NCBI RefSeq assembly: GCF_028389875.1
Contig: NC_084678.1
Coordinates: 12,368,899 to 12,432,898, forward strand
From: Rhea pennata
Taxonomy: Eukaryota > Chordata > Aves > Rheiformes > Rheidae
Reading direction: 5' to 3'
Length of the DNA stretch: 64,000 nucleotides
Part shown: piece by piece, positions 36,348 to 49,600 of the stretch
Position numbering within the stretch: position 1 is the first letter of the stretch
Layout: each line of letters opens with the position of its first letter
The notes under the pieces: model-generated
Database searches by the model: none
What the model saw: the letters and a program-made list of their open reading frames with translations, nothing else
Told to the model about the DNA's origin: nothing
Translations under genes and position numbers: made by a program

Positions 36348-37748
36348 CTGCAAAAGAGACAGACATACTTTGAGCCACCTGAGAAAACACCACTTAGTTA
36401 AGAACAAGACAAACTAATTTGGCCAAGAAGCCAACAGCACAGCAAAGCTGCATCTTTCCTCCACGTTTAAAGCTCTCAGATATATGTATGTGGCTCTGCT
36501 TGTTTTGAATCAAGCCACTTACTAACTAAAGAAATCATTAATTTATTCCTTCAATATCACAGAATAAACCGACTCTAGGAGGAATCTTTAAATATGATCT
36601 AGAAAGCACACGGTTTTTCTGAGTTACAGTCCAGACACAAGGCTTCTTAAAAACCTCCCTAGAGGCCCAGCACTTTCTGATTTCAAGTTTGATAGATGCC
36701 TCCATAACCAGGTGTACAGCAGGTTTTGCACCAGTGCCGAGTGCTGCTTTACGCCAGGTTGTGGAGTCATAGGCCACGCATGATTGGTCTTAATGAAATA
36801 ATTTCACAAAACATGAGCTAAGTTTTTGTAATCCTCTTCCCAATGCAATTACTTCTTTCCTCAGAGAAGACAGGACTGATGTCAGCCTTGGCCCATCAGG
36901 GCACCAAGCAGACGTCACCTCTTTTCAGAGGGCTGGGTGGAAGTGCAGGACTGCTGAAGTGACACAGGGAGCCGAGCGGAGGAGAACTCGTGCTTTTCAA
37001 CAAGCAGCCAGACTTACTCAATCCACAGTGATTGCAGCACCCCCTTCCCCCTCCAACACCACCGACATACCAGAGCTCCAGACATAATTCAGTTCAGGGC
37101 TCAGTTCCGCCAGCTGACAGTGGCAGCTTGAATGGCTTGAACTGGCATAAAGGAGAACTGCCAAAAATCCTCCAAACAAATAAGAACAAGCAAACAACAG
37201 ACTATCCGGTTAACTCCAGAGACATTTGGCAGCACTCAGCATGAAGCAGCTCCTAAAAATTTAAGAAAATAATTCCTCGTACCTCACTGATGCTAAATAA
37301 AATTGAGAGTTGGAGACAGACCATAATAGCGGGGTAATTATTTCCATGCATTCAGCATCTAAAAGCGGGAGCTACCCCTAAGCAGCTCCAGCTCCCTGAC
37401 CGACAGCCCCAAATGATGCACGTGTGTATATGTGCATACACGCACACACACAACACAAGTGCTCACCTGCGTGCAGACCGGCACCCCCTGCCGCCGAGGG
37501 CCCAGCAGCAATGCTGCCCCAGCTTTCAGCAAAGGAGACCAGCAAAACTCAAATTCAACAGCACTGGTGTTTTAAGCCTCTTCTGCTTCTCGGCAGGGAC
37601 AGTTACAAAACCCAGGTCTGAAAAACTGTGCATCACGGATGCAGCCATCTGCATTTCATCTATACACACGAATATATGCATACACAGGAGGCTCATACAT
37701 GCCCAAAAAGGGCAGTACCACACTGCTCATAAGGGATGGGACGGACTG

Positions 37749-37761
37749 TGCTGAGTCAGGC
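37749..37761. promoter_or_regulatory. MAF-recognition-like / AP-1 site
   Basis: The sequence TGCTGAGTCAGGC matches the 13-bp MAF recognition element at 11 positions and contains a perfect AP-1 core TGAGTCA (37752-37758). It lies in the intron about 1.1 kb downstream of the CpG-island promoter. Confidence 0.25.
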
Positions 37762-38565
37762 AGGCTTTTTTTTTTTTTTTCTTTTTTATAGAAAGTTTTC
37801 TCCTGGCAGGTGGCATTTAACTGCCAGTAAAAGCAAATAAATGTCAAGAAAACAGTCCAGGTGGTAAGTGCTGCCAGTTACCTTGGAGTTAGTTCTGCTA
37901 AACAGCAGCTATTTCTGCCACCGGACAAGCCCATTTCCCATCATCCCAAAAGATCCCAGAACACTTAACCAGCTCTGCCTGCCACCTTCAAAGGCAGAAG
38001 TATGCCTTGAAAGCAGGAACATTATCTGGCATTTAAAGCTAGGCATATGAGTAAGTCCTTCTGGGCTTGAAGCCCATTCAGTTACAGCACCCCTAAAACG
38101 CAGCTGCCTCTGCGCTGGAAAACTGCATGCGGGGTGGAAAGGGGTGGATTAGGAGCTAAACGGTGCAAAGGAGTTTTAGTTAAAGGCTCCGTCTTAAAAG
38201 CAGATCCCAGGGTCTTCCACGGCAAACCCAGCAAGGTGTCCAAACACCACTGCGAAGGGAACAGCTTAGGGAAAAAAGAAAAGGAAAAAAAAAAATCTAC
38301 ATCTATAAACGACCTAATCCCCAAGCGCCCAGCAGCATTTCCACGGGGAGACTCACCCTTGAGAGAGCTGCCGGCGTGGCTCTGCACCGGAGGAAGGAAT
38401 TAAAACAACAAGGCTGTTTCTTCTACACAAGAAGCAGACTGCACGAGCACAGCAAAGCTTAAGGAGTTCGAGGATGACATGAAAACGTTAAAAGCAAAAA
38501 TTAAAGAAGGGAGGGAAAAAAAGCCAAAAAGGTAGAGCCTCTTCTCATTCCCCTCACACCTTTTC

Positions 38566-38587
38566 AAAAAAAAAAAAAAAAAAAAAA
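38566..38587. repeat. Poly-A run, 22 bases
   Basis: An uninterrupted A run at the edge of the CpG island, intronic with respect to the candidate first exon. Confidence 0.93.
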
Positions 38588-38801
38588 TCCTGGGGAGAAA
38601 AATACATACAAGGGATCGACACGCTGGCACGAAGGAGAAGGAAGCGCGGGGGGCCGGGACCGGCGGGCAGACGCTTCCCGGGAACAGCCGCAGCTCCCGG
38701 CCGCCCAGGGCCCCGCGGCAAAGGGGCTTCAAGGACCCCCCGAAAGCCCAGGGCCCTGTGGGGCCCGTCGCCCCCCGGCCCTTCTGTGCCCCCCTCTCCC
38801 C

Positions 38802-38832
38802 GGGGGGCGGCGGCGGCGGCGGCGGGGGGGGG
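38802..38832. repeat. (CGG) repeat flanked by G runs
   Basis: A G6 run, about five GGC units, then a G9 run on the plus strand, starting about 20 bp inside the intron after the candidate first exon. It has four or more G runs and so could form a G-quadruplex on the plus (template) strand. Confidence 0.9.
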
Positions 38833-38852
38833 CACGGCCGCCCTGGGCTTAC

Positions 38853-39120
38853 CGGCGGCGGCGGCGGCTAGCGCGCGAAGCACCACACGGAGCAGGGCCA
38901 CCAGCTCCAGCCGCAGCCGCAGGAGCAGCTCCCGCCGCCCCGCGCCGGCCTCGGCCTCGCCGCCGCCCGGCGCTTCCCTCGGCGGCGGCCGCCGGGCGCC
39001 GAGGCCGCGGCGGGACGCTCCATGCCTCTCGGCGGCGGGGCGAGCGCCGGCTCCTTCCCCCTGCCCGTCGGCAGCCCCGCGAGCTGGATGAGGCGCGGAG
39101 CCTGCTCCTTGCAGGATTCG
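38853..39120 (-). other. PMEPA1: Candidate PMEPA1 alternative first exon, lacking an in-frame ATG
   Basis: The 3' boundary is a GCCG followed by donor GTAAGC (38852-38847) in phase 1, the phase the membrane exon needs. The joined codon is GCG (Ala), followed by ELEFVQ. The compatible frame is open from 39120 but has no ATG. Its end reads ELVALLRVVLRALAAAAA, hydrophobic, with CTG and GTG codons only. The ATG at 39023 is in another frame and gives a 51-residue uORF stopping at 38868. The simplest reading is a 5' UTR exon with translation from the ATG at 36306; initiation at a near-cognate codon is the alternative. The 5' end shown is only the limit of the open frame. Confidence 0.45.
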
Positions 39121-39710
39121 TTACGGGGGAGAGGAGGGAAGAAGGACAAAAAAAAAAAGAAAAAAAAATCACAGATTTTCAGAGTATGAGTCAACTTAGC
39201 CTCACACAAAATGCAACGTGCTCAAGGAGACGCCGGAGAAAGGAGACTGGTGATGCAAAGCTTCCTTTTTTCCCCCCAAAGAGGTGGCGTTTCTGAAGGA
39301 AGCCCGGACCCGGCCGGTCTGAAGGAGAGCCCCGCGGCCACGCGCGGCGCACTCCGAAGAGCCCCGAGACGCTTCTCCTGCGCACGTGCAGACGCGCAAC
39401 GGCGCGGAGCCGCGGCCGGGCGAGAGGCGGGAATCCCGCCCGGCGCGGGGACAAGGCGCCGGCGGCCCGACGCAGCCCCCAGCGCTGTTTACTCTGGCTC
39501 GGGGACTAGTTTGATCGGAGCGGCAACGTTATCGGCGCGGAGGAAGTCCGCGTCCCTGCCCTCCCCTCCCGCCCCCGCTCCGGGCTCTTCGGACACGGGC
39601 GGCGGCGCCGGCAGCCGAGCCGACAGGCCTCGGCGCGGGGCTCTCCCGAGCGTCACGTGCCGCTCGCTTCGGCTCTACGTCGGGGCGTTTCAACGCATAA
39701 TCTAGTCTAA

Positions 39711-42700
39711 CGCTACAGTGATCACATTAAAATTATAAATAGAATAGTAATTTTAATATCTGACTTCGCGTGAGGGGAAAAGGACAATTAATCAGTAAAT
39801 TAACATTCTGTTAAGCGGGTTTGGTGAAAAATATCTGAGCGATAAAAACTAAGCAGCTCCCCCCGTTCTGATCCCCGCCGTCACGCTCTCAACTTGCCTT
39901 CACGGGCACAGGAGAGGAAACGCCTCTTAACCGCGGCAGCGGAGCACATCTAACGGCACTGCAACGGAGACCAGAGCGTGAACGCGCAAGCACGCATCGC
40001 GCTCAGCCCGCGCCGGCCACGGGAAACGCGTCTGCACTGATGCTTTGTTTGTTGCTGCTGAAATTCAAATTTCTTCTCAATGGTGAAATTAGAATCCACC
40101 AGCTGGCCAAACCCCCCAGGAGCCTCTTATCTCCACACCAGAAGGAGCCAAACCCTAGGAGCTCAGCGAGGAGCGCAGAGCAGACCGTGCGCTGAATTCT
40201 ACCCCGTCGCCAAATCCAGCCTGAAACAAGCAACGCAGCACACGAGCCTGCGAACAGAGCAGGTACGCCAAGCCGAGCTTTAATGCCTTCAGCAAGAACA
40301 CTCATGTTGCCCAATCCTCCTTTGGAGGAGGAAAAAAGAAAAAAAGAAAAGAGCCATACACACGATTTGGGCTTTTCAAGTTTCAAGAGACTCATACCCA
40401 CTTGAGGCATCAAAGTTCCTGCCAACTCTCTTTCTGTTTTAACATGTCTTCATGGGCTTCATTTTCAGAATGGGAGAGAAAAAAAAAAAACATCCTGGAA
40501 AGCTGGATATACTTGGTAAGATTTTATCCAAACAGCTCAGTCAACTAATGAAGGAAGAGCACTAAAAATCCCAAACTTTGAGTTAGTATGTTATTATACA
40601 ATTCAGCTGCTATGCTAATAAAAAGCCTTCAGGGAATGAAAAACAAGCCAAACCTCAAAGCACAAATTGTAATTCCACTGGTATTCTTAAAAAACATGCG
40701 CGCGCACACACACACATCCCCCAAAACAAGAAAAAACCCACTCAACACATTTTGTATTTGGCTTCCTAATCATTGTCACTTTTCAATTAGAAGAGACCTC
40801 ATTCCATTTCTTGCTGTAATTTTCCCCAAGGGAAGTGTTATAAATGCACTAGGCTTTACAAGGCAGGCAAATTCAGCCTCCAAATGCAAAGTAAGGTCAC
40901 ACTAATTTAATTTTGCATAATTTTTACTCCAGAATACATTTCAAACTAACAGGTTCAGACATCACGTTTAAGTGACACAACCTGCTTTTCTGTAGTTTCT
41001 GTCTAGACACTGCAGCTTTTGGAGTTGGTAAGCATGCACGCAATTGTTTTGCAACTAAGCATTTTTTTTCCTCAGATTCTCACAATCCAGAAACTGGATA
41101 TTCATGATTAAGTGAAATTACTTGTCACATCTCATTTTTCAGTTTGTTACTCGTTTGCCACTTTAAACCATGTGTGGCCTTGAAGAAGGGTTTCAAAATA
41201 GATTACAGCGTTACATTTAACAAAATACATGAGACTTTGCTGCTTGCCAAAGCTTGCAGCGCAGGCTGCAGCCACCTTCCTGCTCAGGGCTCTTTGGAGA
41301 ACGGTAGCAGATGCAGTTACAGCCACACAGCATTTCAGCTAAATGCACCGAGTGATTCAACACAGTCCCCTCCCGGCAGCCTCGCGTTGCTGCAAAACAG
41401 CTACCTCGTTAGGGCAATCCCCTAAAAATCACTACGGGCTCACCCTAATGTAGTCTGCTCGCCTTCCTCCCTGCGAAGGACGAGCAAGCTGAGCCCGCCA
41501 GGCTGCTGCCTGGGCTCTAAGACAAAACAGCTCAAAAGCATCTGAAATTTATGAAAATTGAAGCTGGTGAGCAGTTGCTGTCTCCACAGCAAGGCCAAGG
41601 AAGTCTCCCGGCGTTCGGGCCGGCAGCCCCCTCCCCAGCAGCAGGCTGTCATGTTCGCCTGGGCTCGGGGGCCGCCGAGACCCAGGCGTCCCCATTCCTC
41701 TGGACGCAGACCGGGGCTTCGAGATTTACAACTCAGCAGAAGCAGCTGCAGAAAGGAGCAACTTCGAGAGCTTCTTAGAGTGTTTCAGATCTTTTAAGAA
41801 CGAAACACCCAAGAGCCACAGATTCAGGATTTATTAATACTTTTGCAAGGAGGGAGCACTATTTGAGTCAATATTCACGCTGTTAAGCACTGAAGTCACC
41901 TTCCGTGTATGCACAAGGTCCAGAACTGCTGCAGGGGAGCCAAGGCCACGATGTATTTAAGATACATTTCTTACTTTTTACAACCTTCACTGCAGTTCAT
42001 AAAATACTTGCTAAAAACTTGCTTAATGCTCTTCTCACTGCACAGAGTATCACTGCGGGTAGGTATCAAAAACTACACCTGTGTTTTGCTGAAACGATGG
42101 ATACTACAGCTGTAATTTACAAGTGGACAGAACAGCTTTCACACAAGGTCTTAACCAAGACCATCTCTGCTTTCAGCTGGGTATAATATGAATCTACAGC
42201 TCCAAATAGTTACCTCTAAGCTTCAATTATAATTTATATGTATATGTATATACACTGGAATTGCCTATCATGTAGGAAGGGGAAGTGAAACTACTTAGGA
42301 GATAATGGCTAGCTGAATAAATGTTGCTGCATTAGCTACAATTCCTAAAATAAGTTTTAAACAACACTGTCATCATAACTGCTGCAGTGAATTGTGCTAA
42401 AACTATAGTCTGTTGTGCTGAGACAAAATTAAACAAACCAAAGAAAACCCTGTGGAATACTTCGCTTCTCTTATGTTCATCTTCACTTCCTCCAAACACT
42501 TTATTGTTAAAAACCTCTGAGTTCTACCTTTAAACAGATTGCTGGGAACAGCACAAATAAGATCACAGTCAGATCACAATCCAAATCTTGAGCAGGCTAT
42601 CAAATATATGCTCCTAAGGTGTAGAGAAAAACTGTTGCAGATTTCATCTCCTGGTGGAGATCTGCCCAGGTAGGCAGCAACACAATTACAGATCTGAAGA

Positions 42701-43400
42701 ATACACTCCACACCCTATCAGCAATCCACATATAATGAAATACCTCACCAGAAAGCCACATTGTTAAAAGTTAATTAACCATCAGTTAAATTTTACCCAG
42801 GAAGGATGGAATATGCACCTCAGATTCCAGATGCCCCTAGGACTGTCCCTCAGAAGCAGAGTCTCATATCACTGGTTTGTTAAAATTCTTTGGGGAAAAT
42901 GCATCTAAAATAGTATTTTGAGGCGGCTCACATGCCTGACAAGGACAGGACAGCTAATAACACTAGCAGCCAAAGCTGTCATTAGGTTTAGAGGGACTGA
43001 TTTAACATCAATTTTCTTTCACTTGACCTCAAAGTCAAGGACTACACACCTTTATTGCCCTTTTGAGATGCAGGAACCAATGGCCCTAGTCTGGGAACGG
43101 GGAAAGGCCTGGACTGCTGGTCAGCAGCAGAATCAAAATTAAAGCATGAAGCTCCTAGCCTGCAGTCTTTGCTGTGCAGAATCCTCTAAAAAGGCAGTCC
43201 TGGAACCAAATGAAAACCAAGGCAGCAAATCTCTAGCACCACCAGTTCAAAACAAAATTGAGATTTTTGCAGCTGTCACGATTAGAGATACTATTTTCTC
43301 CAGAGGAAAAGATTTCATTTTGTTACTTAAGGATAAAATGAAATCTGAAGCAAACAGGCTGATGGGTATTATCACCTAAAAGATAAAGAAAAAAAAAAGG
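39711..43400. other. Non-coding, probable upstream intron or 5' flank of PMEPA1
   Basis: AT-rich DNA with one SMAD palindrome (41001) and an AP-1 core at 41864-41870. A short alternating CG/CA run lies near 40700. No supportable gene. Confidence 0.6.
41001..41008. promoter_or_regulatory. Palindromic SMAD-binding element GTCTAGAC (upstream intron)
   Basis: A perfect GTCTAGAC about 1.3 kb upstream of the CpG island. Confidence 0.4.
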
Positions 43401-44150
43401 AAAGAAAAGGAGCTTCCATCCCATTTTCTATCGGAAGCGCGTGCCCAGGAGCCTCAGCTGGGGACGGTTGCAGGGCAGCATCCAGAGTCTCTCTGTCTGT
43501 AGGTGGTGCTTGCACACGCTCTCCGCAGAGCCGCGCCGCGTTTAATGGGAGCGCTAACAAGGGCCGCGCTAATCGGCGGCTCCCGCGGTCCCCGGGGCAC
43601 GCGCGCGGCGGCCCGGGTGAATGGAGGCGGCGAGACATTGGAATCCTGAACGGCTTCCCAGCGCCGCTCAGTGCACAAAGGAGCACTAAACCGGGGCTAA
43701 GACGCAATTAGGATGTGTAATTTGCCTGTAATCCATCCCCCTACCTACCCCTGCACCAGATTTAACGCAGATAGGGCAAAGGCAGCACGCTGGGGGAGGA
43801 ACGCTCCGGGAGGGTTGCCCCATGCTATGGCAAAGAGCAGCATTTCTGGAAGGAATATTAAACCCAAACTCACAGCAACATACACTCGCATGTGCAATAT
43901 CACGTGTTTAATATACGCTGCCCCCAGATATGCCCCTGGCTCGCCCACTCCGCACAGGCAGTTCACGGCAAAGGATGGGGAGATGGGGATGCAGCCAGGC
44001 GGAGGAGCGGTCCCTGCCGACGGCTGCAGGAAGGCGGCCACCCGCCCCAGAAAACGGTGGCCCCTTCGGCACCGGCTGTGGCCGGGGCATGTCCCACATG
44101 GTGCTCGCACGCTGTGGGATAACCTCCATGAAATCACCCATCAAGCCACA
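43400..44150. other. GC-rich island, strongest at about 43,500-43,690
   Basis: CpG-dense sequence of roughly 200 bp followed by moderately GC-rich DNA. The open frames here have no splice or homology support. Could be an alternative promoter or enhancer. Confidence 0.45.
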
Positions 44151-46619
44151 TGACCAGGGTAAAAGCCCCGGAGCTCAGCACAGGGCTGGTTGCATAGGCT
44201 GACTCCTGCTGGGAAATTTCTACAATCGCCCTAATATCTTTGATATCAGAGTTCAGGGAAAAAGGCAGGCGTAAAATGAAACTCAACTGCAGCTGTAACT
44301 GCGCTGGCTTCCCCCAGTCTAGAAACTGATGTTAATTTGAGTAGTAGAAAAATCCAAAAGGAAGTGAGTAAGAATTCATGAGACTAGAAAACAAAAGTAG
44401 TTGGGGGGGAGGGAAGCACAGATTTCACTCTTTCAAAAGTTTTAGGGAGCTGGGGTAATAGCTCTTCCCCCCTGAATCACTGCTGTTCCACCACTCTACC
44501 AACAAGCATCTTTGCTTTCCCGTAGCCAGGCTCCTTGTGTGGTTTTATCTGGCCCTTGGTTTTATTCCAGACAAGTGAAAGGTCTTGTTTAAAAAAAATG
44601 TAATAATAAAAATCTGGAGCCTGAGGTAATATAGAGTCCCCTTCTAGGCTGGAAAGCCATTCTGCAACTCAACTGTATGAGAATCTTAAAACTAGCTACT
44701 TTCTACAGTATGTAGGGACCGCACTTTAATTAAATGTCACTCATTTTCCCAGGGAAACATGCTGTAAATGCCTAATGGAATAGCCAAAGAGCTCCTGAGT
44801 ACTGTGCATTCACCTCTGGATTTGACACTGACACACTTAAGACAACTTTTATGCCTAGGCTGCATGGGTCCTGAATAGGCCAGTTTTGTGCAGAGATTCC
44901 TCCCGCTGTCTAACAAGCCTCAGTATATTGGGCAAAGAATAAGACTTTTAAAACCTGCCTGTTGAAACACAAAAGGATGCAAGCAGGTCTTGTACAAACT
45001 TGAATAGCATCTTTCCAGTCTCCAGAAGACGAAGGCTAAGGATGGCTTCTAATGGCAATAGCTTGTGAATGCTTACCAAAAAAATAAAGTGAAATAATAA
45101 TAATTAAAAAAAAAATGCTGCTCCAACTTAATCCCAGCCCATTTTGACACACTTTCCACTTAGCAAGAAAATGGCTGGAGGTTCTCCAGGAAACCCTGGA
45201 TAGGTAAGGAGTTACACCCTGAGCACTCACCCTCTTCCAGGCTGGGGCCATGGGAGCGCTGCCCCGTGGCCGGGGAGGCAAGGCAGAGGGTCGCACGGCG
45301 AGCACTCGCCCGCGGTGCCGGGCTCACCATAGCCTCCCGCCTCCCTCTCCATTCCAGCAGCAAAGCTTCAGCCTCAGGATTAAGTGAATTCACAAATACA
45401 CACAGTTGGCTGAGGGGAACGATATAATTAAGGTCTCTGGGAGGCTGAACAGAGTTAGCAGCCAGAGCAAAGCTCGTCATGGGAGATGCATCACTGACAG
45501 CAGCGCCGGGATGAACTCACAGGAGGGGGAAGGATTATTCACCCCGTCTAACTTTAGGCACCTCAATTAGTTGCCAAGTTAAGAGCCCAGGCTCCCTACA
45601 CTGCCCAGCAGAGAGGGATGAGGTCTTCCTGGGGTGATTCAGCCCAGGAACTAAACTTAGCTCTGAGTCACCCTCAAGGAGGACCTCACTCCCTCCCGTG
45701 ACTACAGACGAGCCAGGCGCTCTACGTGGGCAACAGGACACACCTGAAGGACGTGAGCCCACTGCCACTGTTTCAGGTTGGGAGCCCCAGTGTTGGGCAC
45801 TCGAGGCCTCTGACAGCGATGAGCCCTTGGTGCCACTGCAATACCCATTGGCACCACGCAAAGGCAAGAGAAAGCTTACAGAGAGACAGCACAACTCGTC
45901 CCAGGCCGCTCCACCAGAGAGTGGCCGACCTGGCACTCTCCTGCCTGCCGAGCACTGCAGCTTCGCGGAGCACCTGCAGCTATTTTTGGAGTAGTTTTAC
46001 AGGACTCACCCTGCATGGGGACCCAAAGAAGGGGCTGCTCCATTGGCAAAACGCAGGACCAGACCGGGGGCACCTGCCTGAACCACACTGGGCCAAGTGG
46101 GACGATGGCCAGGCCAATCCCTGCCCCAAAGCTTGTTAAATCCATAAACGAACTGCTGCCTACAGTAACCTGAATACTGCGGCACTGTAATGCAATACCA
46201 CATATCTCAGCTTCTTCCAGAATCCTTGAGAATTTGGGAAAGTTTAAATGAATGTAAAGCTCCCTTCTCCCAAACACTCCCCTGCTCAAATCTCAGACAG
46301 GAAAGTCTCCACACACACACACACACAGTTTCTCCAGACATGACAAAATTAACTGGATGAATTAATAAAAAGTGTTCGCAAATCCACAGCAAGTACTTTC
46401 ATCACACACTGTTTCTCTGATTTTCCATTAACACCTCCGATATCCACAGTGCTGCCCTTGCAACGTGACTCTCAGTAAAATGCAGCAGAGCTGTGTGCAT
46501 ACCTGACTTCATTTTCCTTCCATCCCAATTTTCTAATCTTTTCATCCACCTCCACCCTTGGGTATCTTTTGCTTGAACAGGTTCCTTCCAGCCATGAATG
46601 GCAGTGCACCACTTACATT

Positions 46620-46643
46620 AAAAAAAAAAAAAAAAAAAAAAAA
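46620..46643. repeat. Poly-A run, 24 bases
   Basis: An uninterrupted A run with no recognised retroelement body next to it. Confidence 0.93.
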
Positions 46644-49600
46644 GGATCTAAAAGAAATAAGGGTGCAGCTATACTTGATTGGGAATGTACAGATAAGCTT
46701 ATTCAACAATAATTAGGAGAGAGGGCAGGAGAGATCAATCAAGTCCAAATGAGATGGATAAGGGCAAGAATTTGAAGCTTGAGGATGACAAGTGTTCAGG
46801 AATCCTTCCTCCCTGTTTGCAATTCCCCAAATTCTGCATTTACAAGTTTTGCTGGAAGACAAGGACACATAAGAATGTTAACCAAGAAGAGTATCAGGCC
46901 AGTAATCCTAAACTTAAAGGCATCTTTACAAGCTAATGCAGTTCCTCCAAGAGCAAAAGAAAAACAGCTCTTGGAATTGGGAGAAGGCCATGGTGCCCCT
47001 CTACCCCAGCTTCAGTAAATGTCTTTCAGCACCCAAAATTCAGACTGCTTCATTAATATCCCACAGCAAGCATCCCTATCAGCCACCAGTTCAGAGGTCC
47101 TTGCCTACTCCTTTACCAACCCACTGCTTTTGACAAGCACTGAAAGAAGAATACGACCCAGCATTTTCTCCAAGAGACCTGTGCTGCAGTCTTCGCACGA
47201 AACTTATTGCCAATGGGCAGGTAGAGATGCTGCCTTAAACGAGATGTGATGGATCTGACTTTCAGCAGTTCTCAGCACCCACATCTCTGGCCGAAGGCAG
47301 TGGCAAGTGCAGGGGTGTAGGAGCCCTGAGAATTGGGTTACTGAAAAGGAGAAGGAGAGACGCCCTTATCCATTTTGTCAGCTACTTGACAGGCCTGACC
47401 AACTTCCTCTCCTTGTCTTCACTGACATTTCAGAGCACTACTGCTTCAGCTGTGGTAGTGCCCAGAGGCACCACAAAATACAAGGAGATGTACAAGGACA
47501 GTCCTTGTCATGGACAGCTGAGAGCCTACCACTGCCTCGCACCACCCAATTACTAAGCCACAAATCAAGTCCTAATCACACTCTGAAAATAAAGCAAAAA
47601 ACACCCTGTGCCATCTTGTATTACACCTACCAACATGCAAGTGCAGGAGAACCAGAGAGGACACGAGTCGACATTATTAAACCAGTTTTCATCAGGGGGA
47701 TATCCACAGAGAAGGCCCGAGGTCCACATAGTCCTTGGGCACACATACCTGAGCAAGTTTTAAATCCATGCTGGCCCCAAGAGCTTCTGCTTGTGCCTGA
47801 CAACTGTGATCACAACGCAGCTTGGGACTACTTTGGACCAACATGTACATCCCTGGAAGGATCTGAGGGTTAAACTCAACAGAATCAAATCCAGCGGAAG
47901 TGCAATGGTTAGGCCATATACTCCAAGCCTCTCTAAAAGGATGTGGGTTAAACACTGTAGCCAAACAGTGGGCCTCATTTTTTCTACTCAAAGCAAAGGA
48001 ATGTGAATCTGAGAAGAGCCATCCGAATAGTGACCCTTCAGAATTGTGCTTTTAGCAAGAAATAAATTCAACTCTCTAGCAACCAGCTGCTTGGGTTTTG
48101 GACAAGATGCCTGCAAGCAGTCAAGAGGCATCAGGGCCAACTCTGGCACCACTTTTAATGGCAGCCCCTCATTTTTCCCTGCTTACACATGAGGCACCGA
48201 GGAAAACATTGTGGCACAGCAGCAACATAGGGTGATGGCAGCTCCACATGGTCCTGTCCTTCCCAGCCCCACTTGGACAGGGGATATGCCCATTATGCTA
48301 AGCATTACATGTGAACTGCTCTAATTTAAGCAAGAACCAAAAGAGCTCTAGGCAACTGCTGGAATCCAAGGGCTGCCAAAGAGGGTGCAGCACAGAGCAT
48401 TGCTCCTGGTTTACAGAAGCTATTTCATCCTCCAGATGCCAACTCCGCTTGTTAAAGAAACTAGTGTTCTTGCTCTCGGAGGCTGCATGGGAAGAAGAGA
48501 TGAAAGAACAAAGAACTAAAGACAGCAGATTACTCAACTTCTGTCATTTGTCTCTTAGGTCATCCAAAACAATCAAACCAAAGTCGTCACCCCAGTATCT
48601 ATGTATTAGTGTTTATCTGTTACATTTATCTGCTAAATAATACCTCCATAAACCACAAATAAAGGGCCCATCAGATTGTTGACAATTGTATTTGTTCACA
48701 AGGCAGCACAGAAAGTACTAAAGATAGATGCTGAATATGATCCTGGTATTGCCAATGCTGGCACAAATCAGGAATATCTTGAAGCTAGAGCTACAACAGC
48801 AAAATCAAGACAGAAAGGAGAGCAGAATTAGGCCCGTGACAACAGACCAGACAGCTGGGAAGAGCCAGTTGGATTCAGTTCTGCTTCATGCATCATCAGT
48901 GCAGTTAACAGCTAAATTACATTTCCAGATTCAACATGGCTGGTTATGATGTACAAAGCAGAAGTAACACTATGTGATTTATTGATCCCAGGCTGAGAAC
49001 TGCAGCACTAGTGTTAAGAATAAACTTTGCACTGGGACTCAAAGGAGTTAGTTTGAGAAAAATCTTTGCTGGAGATGGCTGATGGGACCTCAAGAAGTTG
49101 TGTTCATAGTGTGAATTCTTGGACCACAACTGTGCTTTTAATATAGTTCATTTTCTTCATTTGACACCCTGGGTAATCAAGCATCATATCCTCCGCGTCA
49201 CTGGCAAATGATGGCCTAGCCCTGCGCCTCCCACCTGCTTTTTCTGTTTTTGTTTTGAAGGAAATGGCCTCATTTCATGGTTAGAGTCATGTAAGTCTCA
49301 TGCTGCGGAGTCCTCAAAAATTTCTTAATTAATCCTTTCAACACTATCACAACACAATCACACCATCACTCCTATTTTTGTAACAGGAACTTTCCAGGCT
49401 AGCATGGCTATGAGTATAGCACAAGGAGCAGGAGTTACGTTCAAAGAGCAGAAGGAAGGATCAGCCTGGCAGTACTCAGCACTTACATGGAAACTAAAAA
49501 CATTAAAGTTACAGTCAGCAAGTCTTTCAGCTGGGACACCTTGCTTTGAACAGAGACCTGTCAACTGTGATAGTTTGTTTAAAGAAAGTCATGAAGACAT

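Larger units (their letters stand above)
36348..38852 (-). other. PMEPA1: PMEPA1 intron upstream of the membrane exon
   Basis: Runs from the candidate donor at 38852 to the acceptor at 36348. Holds a T15 run at 37766, an A22 run at 38566-38587, a MAF/AP-1-like site near 37749, and a G-rich (CGG) tract next to the donor. No other coding exon was seen. Confidence 0.6.
38640..39710 (-). promoter_or_regulatory. PMEPA1: CpG-island promoter, probably of a short PMEPA1 isoform
   Basis: About 1.1 kb of CpG-dense DNA directly upstream of the membrane exon, ending in the direction of transcription at a good splice donor. No TATA box is obvious. The sequence includes a perfect AP-1 site TGAGTCA at 39187-39193 and an E-box CACGTG at 39654-39659 overlapping a CGTCA half-CRE. 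Human PMEPA1 also uses several first exons. The transcription start cannot be placed from sequence. Confidence 0.6.

Noticed and set aside
36229..36417. Plus-strand frame with a run of eight His
   Set aside because: It is the antisense of the PMEPA1 membrane exon; the His codons are the complement of Val/Met codons.
38554..38901. Frame beginning at 38901 as an ATG-started N-terminus
   Set aside because: The first codon is GTG, and no ATG precedes it in frame back to the stop at 39123.
2841..41870. AP-1 cores as an enriched motif
   Set aside because: About eight TGAGTCA/TGACTCA cores in 64 kb is what chance predicts; only those in the promoter island or closely paired were listed.
47307..47873. 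188-codon plus-strand frame, considered as a possible retroelement remnant
   Set aside because: No reverse transcriptase, gag or integrase motif and no flanking LTR recognised.
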